Source: Streptomyces sp. MUM 2J (lineage in GTDB: Bacteria > Actinomycetota > Actinomycetes > Streptomycetales > Streptomycetaceae). From it: a stretch of 64,000 nucleotides of DNA. The notes beneath the pieces were generated by a model. It searched no databases. It was not told the origin of the DNA and saw only the letters and a program-made list of their open reading frames with translations. This document shows, in pieces, positions 32,584-41,477 of the stretch (position 1 is the stretch's first letter; every line of letters starts with the position of its first letter). The position numbers and the translations under genes were made by a program. The stretch is taken from contig NZ_JADWYM010000033.1 of assembly GCF_022414535.1 (NCBI RefSeq), positions 17,607 through 81,606 of the forward strand, read 5' to 3'.

Positions 32584-34114
32584 GACTGTCCTCCTTCTCC
32601 GGAGCCTTCACGTCCAGCAGCTGCGCGACCCGTGTCAGGGAGGTCTTCGGCGAGGTGAGCTCCGCCCAGTGGTCGCGCACCGCCGCGGCGACGGCCTCAC
32701 CCGGCCTGTCCAGCAACGCGCGGACCATGGCGGTCTCTCCGGCACTCATGCCGAGCGGGTCCGTGGGGGCGAGGACGAAGCCGGAACCCTCCGTGCGGTC
32801 GTCCAGGCGGACGTGGACGAAGGCACTCACCGGATCCGGCTGGGCGGCCAGTGCCAGCCACATGATCGTCACTGCCCGCGCGTCGCACACCGCGCTCGCC
32901 GCCTCCTCGTCGCCCGCCACGAGGACGGACGCGACGCCGACCGCGAACTCGGGGACCCGGTTGCCGCCCCAGGCGGTGCCGACGGTGACCTGCCCGGGCC
33001 CGGTCAGCGGGGTGAGCGCGGCATCGCTCGTCAGGCCGTAGCGCGCTTCGAGGCGCTGGCGCACGGTCAGCCGGTCGCGCCGGCCACCCGCCAACTGCTG
33101 CACCCGCTCGACCACCCCGGCCCAGTCGGCCGTGCGACCGCTCCACTCCGGGAAGGCGCAGTACGTGACGGTGCCGCGGACGGAGCAGGACTGCACCTCC
33201 TCCGGACGGATGGAGGCCGTCGCCCTGGCCGCCGCCAGGTCCCGCGCGTCGCCGGGGGACTGCCCCGCGATGCCCGCGACCGTGGCGGTGAGGGCCACGG
33301 CAGTCGCCACGGCAACCGTGCGGGTCCGCTGCCCGCTCGCCGCCACCGCACCGCACAGCAGCGCGACGGTCAGGCCCACCAGGTACAGCGCGTGCCACGC
33401 GGCGGGGCGGCCCAGCAGGTCGGAGGGGAGCGGGTCGCCACCCGACTCCGGGACGACGGGGGACAGCCAGTGCAGCCAGTGCGGGTCGGACCCGCTGGAG
33501 GGGATGGAGAACACGGCCAGCAGGACGTACAGGCCGACCACGAAGAGCGGGGCCGCGAAGGCGGAGTGGATCAGGCGGGCGAGCAGGGCCCCGACGACTC
33601 CGGCGAGCAGCACCGACAGCGGGGCGACCGCCAGCTCGAAGAACGAGCCGTGCCCGACCGCGCCCGGCTTGCTCGCCGCCCAGGCGAACTCGGCGCCGAC
33701 GACGACGGCGACGAGCCCCGCGAACGGCACGGCCGACAGGGCGTGGGCGAGGGTGCGCCGCCAGGGCTGCACAGGCAGGACGTCGAACTGCCGGTCGGTT
33801 CCGTGGCGCCGGGATCGCAGCACCGCGTGGTTGACGCACAGCAGCACCGCGAGGGCGACGAGCTGTGGCGCCGTCTGGGAGGCCCGGTCGGCGTTCTGGA
33901 GCACGGGATAGTCCGTCATGCCGTCCTGCTCGGCGGTCACCAGGCCGTAGAGGGAGTAGCCGAGGTAGAGGACCAGGAGGACGAGGACCGGGATGTTCAG
34001 CAGCAGTTCGCGCGCCTCGAAGCGGGCGAGGGCGAGGACCGCCGCCCAGGGGCGGTCCCCGGCGGAGGGCCGCCCGGTGACCTCGGGCGCGGGCGGCATC
34101 GTCGTCATGCTCAC
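32564..34114 (-). CDS. ABC-2 type transporter permease with long extracytoplasmic domain
   Basis: A 516-residue protein. GTG 34114 overlaps the ATPase stop (GTGA); ATG 34108 is the alternative. About six helices fill the first 300 residues (ELLLNIPVLVLLVLYLGYSLYG region, then VALAVLLCVNHAVL and others). A soluble region of roughly 200 residues ends the protein (with SIRPEEVQSCSVRGTVTYC, two Cys that could pair outside the membrane). It presumably pairs with the ATPase encoded just upstream to export a substrate; the substrate is unknown. Confidence 0.8.
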   Translation of the reverse strand: MSMTTMPPAPEVTGRPSAGDRPWAAVLALARFEARELLLNIPVLVLLVLYLGYSLYGLVTAEQDGMTDYPVLQNADRASQTAPQLVALAVLLCVNHAVLRSRRHGTDRQFDVLPVQPWRRTLAHALSAVPFAGLVAVVVGAEFAWAASKPGAVGHGSFFELAVAPLSVLLAGVVGALLARLIHSAFAAPLFVVGLYVLLAVFSIPSSGSDPHWLHWLSPVVPESGGDPLPSDLLGRPAAWHALYLVGLTVALLCGAVAASGQRTRTVAVATAVALTATVAGIAGQSPGDARDLAAARATASIRPEEVQSCSVRGTVTYCAFPEWSGRTADWAGVVERVQQLAGGRRDRLTVRQRLEARYGLTSDAALTPLTGPGQVTVGTAWGGNRVPEFAVGVASVLVAGDEEAASAVCDARAVTIMWLALAAQPDPVSAFVHVRLDDRTEGSGFVLAPTDPLGMSAGETAMVRALLDRPGEAVAAAVRDHWAELTSPKTSLTRVAQLLDVKAPEKEDSRDACEA

Positions 34115-34992
34115 GCCGCGGCCTCCCCCTGCTGTGTGCCGTCGGCAGCGTCCGGGTCGTCGAGGGTGAGCAGGTAGCCGTCCTCCAGGGCGGGGTCGAG
34201 GAGATCGGCGCCCTTCGGGGGGTCGCCGACGTTGCGGAAGGTTCCGGTGCCGGTGCGCCAGCCGGCGCGTGCGCCCGGGTCCCGTGCGGCGCTGCTCCAC
34301 ACCCGGCCGGCCGCCCGCGCGGTCAGCTCGGCCGGGGTCCCCTCGAAGCGGACCCGGCCGCGGGCCAGGACGATCACCCGGTGGCAGAGCATCGCCACGT
34401 CCTCGGTCTGGTGGGTGGAGAGCAGCACCGTGCGGCCCTCGCCCGCCTGGGCGATCAGCTCGCGGACACGCACCCGCTGCTCGGGGTCGAGGCCGACGGT
34501 GGGCTCGTCCAGGACGAGGAAGCCGGGATCTCCGACGAGCGCGGCGGCCAGGGCGACCCGCTGCCGCATGCCGCCGGACAGCCGCTTCAGACGCCGGCCG
34601 CGCACGTCGGACAGGTCCACGGCGTCGAGGACCCGCCGCACCTCGCGATGGCGGGCGGTGCGGTCGGTCTGCTCCTTGAGGATCGCCACGTAGTCGACGA
34701 ACTCGAACGCCGAGAAGTCCGGGTGGAAGCCGGGGTTCTGCGGCAGGTAGCCGAGGGCGCGCCGGAGGTTCTGCCGGCCGGCCGCGCTGCCGGGGGCATG
34801 CCCGAGGACGGTGAAGGAGCCCCGGTCGGCGGGCACGGCGGTGGCGAGGACCCGCAGCAGGGTGGTCTTGCCGGCGCCGTTGGGCCCGAGCAGACCGGTC
34901 ACCCCGGGGCGCAGGCTCAGGGAGACCTCGTCGAGGGCTCGGGTGCCGCCGTAGCGGAGGGTCAGCCCGGAGGCGGAGACGGTGACGGTCAT
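34111..34992 (-). CDS. ABC transporter ATP-binding protein
   Basis: A 293-residue protein from ATG 34992, which overlaps the stop of the anti-sigma gene (ATGA). Walker A is GLLGPNGAGKTTLL, the Q loop is GYLPQNPGFHPDF, the signature is LSGGMRQRVALAAAL, Walker B is FLVLDEPTVGLDPEQ and the switch His lies in LLSTHQTEDV. A C-terminal extension of about 70 residues follows the domain. It resembles DrrA/CcmA-type export ATPases and powers the two membrane proteins encoded downstream. Confidence 0.93.
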   Translation of the reverse strand: MTVTVSASGLTLRYGGTRALDEVSLSLRPGVTGLLGPNGAGKTTLLRVLATAVPADRGSFTVLGHAPGSAAGRQNLRRALGYLPQNPGFHPDFSAFEFVDYVAILKEQTDRTARHREVRRVLDAVDLSDVRGRRLKRLSGGMRQRVALAAALVGDPGFLVLDEPTVGLDPEQRVRVRELIAQAGEGRTVLLSTHQTEDVAMLCHRVIVLARGRVRFEGTPAELTARAAGRVWSSAARDPGARAGWRTGTGTFRNVGDPPKGADLLDPALEDGYLLTLDDPDAADGTQQGEAAA

Positions 34993-35837
34993 GCGGCGCT
35001 CCCGTGGGTGAAGCCGGCGAACGGTGTGTGGGCGGAGGTGGAGTCGAAGCGTTCGCGGAGCCGGATCAGCAGCCAGACGGCCACGGCGGCGACCAGTGCG
35101 GCCACGAGCTGTCCGGCCGCGGTGAACGGCGCGGGCGTGCCGTGGGCCCGCACCCGGGCGATCAGCAGCAGTGCCGTCCAGACCACGCCGACCAGCGCGG
35201 GGCCCAGGACCGGGCCGAGGCGGGGGGTGAGCGCGAGCCCGGTCGCGGTGAGGGCGAGCGCGGGCAGCAGCCAGGCCAGAGCCCGCAGCCCGTAGGCCGG
35301 CAGGGCGAGCGTGGCCAGGCCGTTGAGGACGAGGCCCGCGCTGAGGACGGCGACGGTGCGCAGCATCAGCAGCCGGAAGCCGTGCAGCGGGGCGACGACG
35401 GCCATCTCGTACGTCGGGTCGAGGACGGGGCCGTAGGACAGCGCCACCCCGGCCAGCGGCAGCAGCGGGGCCAGGCCGAGGAAGAGACCCGGGTTGTCCG
35501 CGAGGCGGACCATGAGCACGGTCGTCGTCAGCACGAACACCACCGCCAGCAGCCACGACCGGCGCAGGACCGGGGTGGCCGCCAGCAGCCGCGCGGAGTG
35601 GTCGGAGATCCCGCACCGCACCAGCAACCCCTCGAACACACCGCGCCGGGGCGCGTCCAGCTCGGCGTCCAGCCGCTCCCAGCCGGTGTCCAGCGCGACC
35701 GGGTCGCTCAGGTCCGCCAGAAGGGCGCGGCAGTCCGCGCAGGCGGTGAGGTGGGTGTCGGCCGACCACAGCAGCGGCGGCGCGAGGTCACTCCGTACGT
35801 ACGCGCGCAGGTCCTCTTCTGCCACGTGCCACGTCAT
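34989..35837 (-). CDS. Membrane anti-sigma factor with zinc-finger (ZAS) head
   Basis: A 282-residue protein from ATG 35837, overlapping the sigma factor stop (ATGA). The N-terminal 40 residues hold H29-x3-C33-x2-C36 (DTHLTACADCRALL), the zinc anti-sigma signature, preceded by an upstream helix DLRAYVRSD. Residues about 110-265 contain about six membrane helices, more than the single helix of ordinary anti-sigmas. It probably holds the adjacent ECF factor at the membrane. The polytopic part and its fixed place before the ABC genes suggest it may sense the transporter; that is inference. Confidence 0.83.
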   Translation of the reverse strand: MTWHVAEEDLRAYVRSDLAPPLLWSADTHLTACADCRALLADLSDPVALDTGWERLDAELDAPRRGVFEGLLVRCGISDHSARLLAATPVLRRSWLLAVVFVLTTTVLMVRLADNPGLFLGLAPLLPLAGVALSYGPVLDPTYEMAVVAPLHGFRLLMLRTVAVLSAGLVLNGLATLALPAYGLRALAWLLPALALTATGLALTPRLGPVLGPALVGVVWTALLLIARVRAHGTPAPFTAAGQLVAALVAAVAVWLLIRLRERFDSTSAHTPFAGFTHGSAA

Positions 35838-36376
35838 GCCAGCGCCTCCCGCAGTTGCTTGCGGGCCCGGTGCGCCCGCGTCTTGACCGTGCCGGGCGGG
35901 ATGCCGAGGACGACGGCCGCCTCCCGGGTGCTGAGCCCGTCGATGACGGTTGCCTGGAGAACGGCACGGAGTTCGGGCGACAGCCCTATGAGGGCGCCGG
36001 CGAGGTCCCCGTGCTCCACCCCCGCGAGCACGCGTTCCTCCGCCGACGCCTCGTCCCGGTGCCGCAGCCGCGCCAGCGCCTGCCGCAGCCGGCCGCGGGC
36101 GCCGTCGCCGCGCAGCGCGTCGACCAGCCGGCGCGAGCCGATGCGCCACAGCCAGCCGGCCACGTCGCCCTCCTCGCGATAGCGGGCGCTGCCCCGCCAC
36201 ACCTGGAGGAACGTCTCCTGTACGACGTCGTCGACTATCCCGGCGTCGGCACAGCGGCTGCGCATGCGCGCAGCGAGCCACGGCGCGTACCGCCGGTACA
36301 GCTCCTCGAAGGCGTGACGGTCCCCGTCTGCCGCGATGGCCCGCAGCAGCTCCCCGTCGCTTCTCGTTTCGCTCAC
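35834..36376 (-). CDS. ECF RNA polymerase sigma factor
   Basis: A 180-residue protein from ATG 36376 (MSETRSDGELLRAIAADGD). Region 2 (about 12-80) has FEELYRRYAPWLAARM and DDVVQETFLQVWRGS. Region 4 (about 125-178) has LSPELRAVLQATVIDGLSTR and PPGTVKTRAHRARKQLREAL. There is no N-terminal extension. It is the first gene of a five-gene, translationally coupled operon with its anti-sigma and an ABC transporter, so it probably drives that operon in response to an envelope signal. Promoter targets were not located. Confidence 0.92.
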   Translation of the reverse strand: MSETRSDGELLRAIAADGDRHAFEELYRRYAPWLAARMRSRCADAGIVDDVVQETFLQVWRGSARYREEGDVAGWLWRIGSRRLVDALRGDGARGRLRQALARLRHRDEASAEERVLAGVEHGDLAGALIGLSPELRAVLQATVIDGLSTREAAVVLGIPPGTVKTRAHRARKQLREALA

Positions 36377-36933
36377 ATCTCCTCATCGGACGGGACCCGC
36401 CGATCGGTTCACGCATCCGCCGACGAATTCCCCGCCCCTGTCCCGCTCCCCGCCCGGTACGCCTTCCCGGGGTCCGGGACGTCCGGCAACCCATGATGAG
36501 CGTCCCGTCCGGCGGGCCAGGCGCCTCCGGCGTAGCCGAGATCCGCCGGAAGGGCCGGGCAGCCCGGCGCACCTGCCCGTCCGTCCGGACCGAGCCCCGG
36601 CCCGGACGTCCCGCCCGGCATCCGTTCAGCGCCGCGCGGCCCGCCTGGTCACCCTCCGTGCACCGCTCCGCGAACCCGGCCCGTCCCCCCTCCCCCACCG
36701 GGCCCGAGCGGTCCCGCCCGCTGCCTCCGGCCCCGGCTCCCGTGCCTCCGGAGCCGCTCCCCGCTATCCGTACGTCATGTCTCCGTAACCATCGATTCAG
36801 ACGAGCTTGCGACGCTCGGCCAATGAAGCCCGCCGTGCCAGAGCCTTCGCCGCCCCCCGAGGGGACCGCCGCCGCGCTCCCGCCCGCACGTTCCGACGCG
36901 CCTGTATCGCTGCTGGCGCGGAAGAATGGGTTC
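36377..36933. other. Intergenic region between the ECF operon and ppk
   Basis: About 557 bp between divergent genes. The first 430 bp are very GC rich with no supportable gene. The segment 36770-36830 is the least GC-rich and a likely promoter zone. An in-frame ATG at 36823 upstream of the chosen ppk start has no ribosome site. I could not recognise a clear PHO box here. Confidence 0.45.
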
Positions 36934-39165
36934 ATGAGTCAGTCAGACACCCAGGCACAGGTCCAGCACCCGCAGCCCTCCGTGGGCTCCATCGCCGCGC
37001 ACCGCCCGCACATCGCCGCGGGGGCGGTCTCCGACCTGGAACCGGACATCGACGCCGACCTCGACGCCTACGAGGAGTCTCAGGCCGACGGCGCGCCGTT
37101 GCCACAGGGGCGTTTCCTGGACCGGGAGCGCAGCTGGCTCGCCTTCAACGAGCGCGTCCTGGAACTCGCCGAGGACCCGAACACGCCCCTCCTGGAGCGC
37201 GCCAACTTCCTGGCGATCTTCGCCAGCAATCTGGACGAGTTCTTCATGGTCCGCGTGGCAGGTCTGAAGCGGCGCATAGCCACCGGTGTCGCCACGCGCT
37301 CCGCGTCCGGGCTCCAGCCGCGCGAGGTGCTGGAGATGATCTGGGCGCGCTCGCGCGAGCTGATGGCCCGGCACGCCGCGTGCTTCCACGAGGACGTGGC
37401 GCCCGCCCTCGCGGAGGAGGGCATCCACCTGGTCCGCTGGAACGAGCTGGCCGAGAAGGAGCAGGCCCGCCTGTTCACGCTCTTCCGGCACCAGATCTTC
37501 CCGGTCCTCACCCCGCTCGCGGTCGACCCCGCGCACCCCTTCCCCTACATCTCCGGTCTCTCGCTCAACCTCGCCGTCGTCGTACGCAACCCGGTCAGCG
37601 GACACAAGCACTTCGCGCGGGTGAAGGTGCCGCCGCTGCTGTCGCGCTTCCTGGAGGCCTCCCCGGGCCGGTACGTCCCCATCGAGGACGTCATCGCCGC
37701 GCACCTGGAGGAGCTGTTCCCGGGCATGGAGGTGCTGGAGCACCACGCCTTCCGCCTCACCCGGAACGAGGACCTGGAGGTCGAGGAGGACGACGCCGAG
37801 AACCTGCTCCAGGCCCTGGAGAAGGAGCTCATGCGGCGCCGCTTCGGACCGCCGGTGCGCCTGGAGGTCGAGGAGTCCATCGACCGCGAGGTGCTGGACC
37901 TGCTGGTCCGCGAGCTGAAGATCTCCGAGGCCGAGGTGTACCCGCTGCCCGGCCCGCTGGACCTCACGGGCCTCTTCCGCATCCACAGCCTCGACCGGCC
38001 GGAGCTGAAGTACCCGAAGTTCGTCGCCGGCACCAACCGCGATCTCGCCGAGGTCGAGTCGGCGTCCGCGCCCGACATCTTCGCGGCGCTGCGCCAGCGG
38101 GACGTGCTGCTGCACCACCCCTACGACTCCTTCTCCACCTCCGTGCAGGCCTTCCTGGAGCAGGCCGCCGGGGACCCGGACGTGCTGGCCATCAAGCAGA
38201 CCCTGTACCGCACCTCCGGCGACTCACCGATAGTCGACGCCCTCATCGACGCCGCGGAGGCCGGCAAGCAGGTCCTGGTGCTGGTCGAGATCAAGGCCCG
38301 CTTCGACGAGCACGCCAACATCAAGTGGGCGCGCAAGCTGGAGGAGTCCGGCTGCCACGTCGTCTACGGCCTGGTGGGCCTGAAGACCCACTGCAAGCTG
38401 TCCCTCGTCGTGCGCCAGGAGGGCGAGACACTCAGGCGCTACAGCCACGTCGGCACCGGCAACTACCACCCCAAGACGGCGCGCCTGTACGAGGACCTCG
38501 GCCTGCTGACGGCCGACCCGCAGGTCGGCGCCGACCTGTCCGACCTGTTCAACCGCCTGTCGGGTTACTCGCGCCGGGAGACCTACCGCCGCCTGCTGGT
38601 GGCGCCCAAGTCGCTGCGCGACGGTCTGGTCTCGCGGGTCAACAAGGAGATACAGCACCACCGCGCCGGGCGTCCCGCCTACATCCGCATCAAGGTCAAC
38701 TCGATGGTCGACGAGGCCGTCATCGACGCCCTGTACCGGGCGTCCCAGGCGGGTGTGCCGGTCGACGTGTGGGTACGCGGCATCTGCGCGCTGCGCCCGG
38801 GCGTGGCGGGCCTGTCGGAGAACATCCGGGTCCGCTCCGTCCTCGGCCGCTTCCTGGAGCACTCGCGGGTGTTCGCCTTCGGGAACGGCGGCGAGCCCGA
38901 GGTGTGGATCGGCAGCGCCGACATGATGCACCGCAACCTGGACCGCCGTATCGAGGCGCTGGTCCGGGTCGTCGACCCCGCCCACCGGGCCGCCCTCAAC
39001 CGGCTGCTGGAGACCGGCATGGCCGACACCACCGTGTCCTGGCACCTCGGCCCGGACGGCGAGTGGACCCGGCACTCGACCGACGCGGACGGACAGCCCC
39101 TGCGCAACGTCCAGGAGATGCTCATAGACGCCCGGAGGCGCCGGCGTGGCAATGCGACACCATGA
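36934..39165 (+). CDS. ppk: Polyphosphate kinase 1
   Basis: A 743-residue protein. ATG 36934 (MSQSDTQAQVQHPQPSVGS) is chosen over the longer frame because it matches the start I recall for the S. coelicolor protein. After a variable head of about 60 residues come the N domain (DRERSWLAFNERVLELAED), head domain, and two PLD-like catalytic domains with the phospho-His segment HVGTGNYHPKTARLYEDL and SADMMHRNLDRRIEAL. It reversibly makes polyphosphate from ATP, and in Streptomyces affects energy charge and antibiotic production. It is cotranscribed with the CHAD gene, which overlaps its 3' end by 20 nt. Confidence 0.95.
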   Translation: MSQSDTQAQVQHPQPSVGSIAAHRPHIAAGAVSDLEPDIDADLDAYEESQADGAPLPQGRFLDRERSWLAFNERVLELAEDPNTPLLERANFLAIFASNLDEFFMVRVAGLKRRIATGVATRSASGLQPREVLEMIWARSRELMARHAACFHEDVAPALAEEGIHLVRWNELAEKEQARLFTLFRHQIFPVLTPLAVDPAHPFPYISGLSLNLAVVVRNPVSGHKHFARVKVPPLLSRFLEASPGRYVPIEDVIAAHLEELFPGMEVLEHHAFRLTRNEDLEVEEDDAENLLQALEKELMRRRFGPPVRLEVEESIDREVLDLLVRELKISEAEVYPLPGPLDLTGLFRIHSLDRPELKYPKFVAGTNRDLAEVESASAPDIFAALRQRDVLLHHPYDSFSTSVQAFLEQAAGDPDVLAIKQTLYRTSGDSPIVDALIDAAEAGKQVLVLVEIKARFDEHANIKWARKLEESGCHVVYGLVGLKTHCKLSLVVRQEGETLRRYSHVGTGNYHPKTARLYEDLGLLTADPQVGADLSDLFNRLSGYSRRETYRRLLVAPKSLRDGLVSRVNKEIQHHRAGRPAYIRIKVNSMVDEAVIDALYRASQAGVPVDVWVRGICALRPGVAGLSENIRVRSVLGRFLEHSRVFAFGNGGEPEVWIGSADMMHRNLDRRIEALVRVVDPAHRAALNRLLETGMADTTVSWHLGPDGEWTRHSTDADGQPLRNVQEMLIDARRRRRGNATP

Positions 39166-40345
39166 CCTGACGGACCCCGGGGCCGGGACGTCCCCCGCGC
39201 TCCCGGCATCGCCCGGGCAGGAAGGCGCCCCCACCGGAACAGCCCTCGCGGAGTACCTCCGGGCACAGGCCACGGAGTTCCTCCGCGCTCTGCGCCTGCA
39301 CCGGGAGACCGGCGGTACGGCGGCGGCCTCCGGTACGCAGGGGTCCGCCGACGCGGCACGTGCCCTGCGCCGCTCGGCCCGCCGGATCAGCGGCAGCCTG
39401 CACACCTACCGCCCCCTCCTCGACCCGGACTGGTCCGAGGAGATCCGCCCCGAGCTGGCGTGGCTGTCGGGGACGCTGGCCCTGGAGCACGCGTACCAGG
39501 CCCGCCTGGAGCGGCTCCTGGGCGCCCTCCAGCGGCTGTCCGGGGCGGCGGTGGTACCGGTGCAGGCGGGCGCGCCGGGGACGGGCGCGCCCGTCCCGCC
39601 GCGTGCCGCCGACGCGGACCGGGCGGGCGGTGGTGGTACCGCGACACGCGCACACCCGGGCGCCGGAGAGGCGCCCGGCGGCGCCACGGCCCCCATCCGC
39701 CCGGCTGCCACGACGGAACGCGGGAACCTCACCGTCGGCGCGGCGAAGGCGGGCGCGCTGCTCGATCGCCAGCTCACGCTCGCCCGGACCCGGGCCCACT
39801 CCACGGCGCTCCAGGCCCTGGGCAGCAGCCGCTTCCACGCCGTCGCGGACAAGGTGGCCTTACTCGCCAGCGAGGTCCCCCTCACCTCCGCCGCGGCCAC
39901 CACCGAGCTGCGCCCCCACGCCGCCGCGGCCGAGGAACGGCTCACGGACGCCGTGGCCGCGCTGCCCCTGGTCACCGCCGGCCACCCCTACAACGCGGAA
40001 GCACTGATCCACGGTCTGTCACCGGATCCCTCCCCGCATCCGCAGGACGCGCCCTGGCACCAGGTACGGCTGCTGCTGCGCCTGCACCGGTACGCCGGGG
40101 AGGTGCTCGCCGGCGGCGACGGGACGGTGGACGTGCGGCTGCTCCAGGCCGGCCAGGCGCTCGACCGGCACCGCGACGCCTCGGAGGCCGCGGCGGCTGC
40201 GGCGCAGGCGGCCCGCACGCCGCGGATCGCCCCGGCGACGGCGTACGCGCTCGGTGTGCTCCATGCCGACCAGCGGCATGAGGTGGAGGCGGCGCGGTAC
40301 GCGTTCCAGCAGTGCTGGCGGAGGGAAGCGGTGGGCACCGCCTGA
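39146..40345 (+). CDS. CHAD-domain protein with a TTA codon
   Basis: A 399-residue protein from GTG 39146, overlapping ppk by 20 nt. The CHAD fold is an all-helical, His/Arg/Lys-lined domain that binds polyphosphate: here LRAQATEFLRALRLHRETG, AARALRRSARRISGSLHTYR and QVRLLLRLHRYAGEVLAGG are visible. An Ala/Pro/Gly linker (about 135-190) splits the domain. It likely sits on polyphosphate granules made by the adjacent kinase. Leu codon 239 is TTA (39860-39862), so translation should depend on the rare bldA tRNA. This is the only in-frame TTA I saw in the window. Confidence 0.88.
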   Translation: MAMRHHDLTDPGAGTSPALPASPGQEGAPTGTALAEYLRAQATEFLRALRLHRETGGTAAASGTQGSADAARALRRSARRISGSLHTYRPLLDPDWSEEIRPELAWLSGTLALEHAYQARLERLLGALQRLSGAAVVPVQAGAPGTGAPVPPRAADADRAGGGGTATRAHPGAGEAPGGATAPIRPAATTERGNLTVGAAKAGALLDRQLTLARTRAHSTALQALGSSRFHAVADKVALLASEVPLTSAAATTELRPHAAAAEERLTDAVAALPLVTAGHPYNAEALIHGLSPDPSPHPQDAPWHQVRLLLRLHRYAGEVLAGGDGTVDVRLLQAGQALDRHRDASEAAAAAAQAARTPRIAPATAYALGVLHADQRHEVEAARYAFQQCWRREAVGTA

Positions 40346-40461
40346 GGCGGGCACCCTCGGGTGGTGCGGTGGCCGCCACGAACGGCGGCGGTGAGGCGAT
40401 ACGCGAGCGCAGGCGGAACGACCAGGTCGAGCGACCGGACCGAGGAGGCGGTGAGCGCCCG

Positions 40462-40884
40462 GTGAGCACTCCCGAGGACAGCACGGTGCAGGCGGCGGGC
40501 TGCGTTCTGTGGCGCCGCTCCCCGGTGGGCGACGGGCTGGAGATCTGCCTCGTCCACCGGCCCAAGTACGACGACTGGTCGCATCCCAAGGGCAAGCTGA
40601 AGCGCGAGGAGGACCCGCTCGCCGGCGCCCTGCGCGAGGTGGCGGAGGAGACCGGCCACCGGGCCGTGCCGGGCCACGAACTGCTGACCCTGCACTACAC
40701 CGCGAACGGCCGTCCCAAGCGGGTGCGGTACTGGGCGGCCGAGGCCGCGGGGGGCGGTTTCACGCCCAACACGGAGGTGGACCGGCTCCTCTGGCTGCCG
40801 CCGGTGGCCGCCCGGAACCGGCTCACCCAGCCGAGGGACCGCGACCTGGTGGACGCGCTGCTGGACGCGCTGCGCACGACGTAG
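40462..40884 (+). CDS. Nudix hydrolase (MutT-like)
   Basis: A 140-residue protein. GTG 40462 (VSTPEDSTVQAAGCVLWRR) is chosen because the domain begins at once; GGAGG lies 12 nt upstream. The Nudix box is complete: G-KLKREE-DPLAGAL-REVAEETGH, with the metal-binding REVAEE. The enzyme hydrolyses a nucleoside diphosphate linked to another group; family members near ppk may act on diadenosine polyphosphates or inositol/polyphosphates. The short WSHPKGKLKREEDP lead-in resembles Ap4A/diphosphoinositol hydrolases. Same direction as ppk and CHAD, probably one transcript. Confidence 0.9.
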   Translation: MSTPEDSTVQAAGCVLWRRSPVGDGLEICLVHRPKYDDWSHPKGKLKREEDPLAGALREVAEETGHRAVPGHELLTLHYTANGRPKRVRYWAAEAAGGGFTPNTEVDRLLWLPPVAARNRLTQPRDRDLVDALLDALRTT

Positions 40885-41317
40885 TGCCGCGCACGGGAAG
40901 GTTCGCCCCGTCGCGACGCCCGGCACACACGCACACCTGAACCGGGCGTCGCGCGACGGGCGCCGTTCCTGCGACAGGCCCCAGTGGCTCGACGGACGTA
41001 CCCGATGGACATATCGGACAAGCCGTGATCGCATGGCACCCGAACGAAGCCCACACCCCGACCACGGCCCCGACCGCGATCCCGACCCCCCACCGCCGTA
41101 ACCCCGCCGCAACCCCACAGCACCCCGCCGCGCCCAGCCGCACCCCGCCCCGCGGCACCCCGGCCACGGCCGCACCCGGCGCGGACCCCGCCCGTACCGC
41201 ACGCCCCGCGAGGCGGCCGCACCGCAGCCGCATCACGGCCGTGCGCCGAACAGAGCCCGGAACCCCGCCGTGTCCTCGGCGTAAGCCTTCCGTGACCTAA
41301 CCGCACCGTCCACAGGG
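40885..41317. other. Gene-free interval upstream of pstS
   Basis: About 430 bp. It is extremely C-rich on the plus strand around 41040-41240 (CCCCGCC and ACCCC runs). Frames here have artificial Pro/Arg/Thr composition. I see no gene, RNA or terminator that I can support. Confidence 0.45.
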
Positions 41318-41361
41318 GTTCACCCGCCGTTCATTTACGTCCACAGGCGGCTTCACCTGAT
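41318..41361 (+). promoter_or_regulatory. PHO box array upstream of pstS
   Basis: Direct repeat units of 11 nt: GTTCACCCGCC (41318-41328), GTTCATTTACG (41329-41339), a weak TCCACAGGCGG (41340-41350) and a further CTTCACCTGAT in phase from 41351. This is the PhoP operator arrangement of Streptomyces phosphate genes, ending about 117 nt before the pstS start. It predicts induction on phosphate starvation. Confidence 0.8.
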
Positions 41362-41477
41362 CTGCCTAATTTCGGCCTTACCCGGTGCGGACCGCGGTCT
41401 CGAGGACGCGCCCGCATGACCAAAGACTTCGCACGCCGCCGAATTCAGGACGGCGGCTCCCGGAAGGACGTTCCTCA

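Noticed and set aside
41004..41027. A seven-codon frame starting ATGGACATATCG upstream of pstS that repeats the first four codons of pstC
   Set aside because: The match is only 12 bases, there is no ribosome site, and the distance to any gene is large. Treated as chance.
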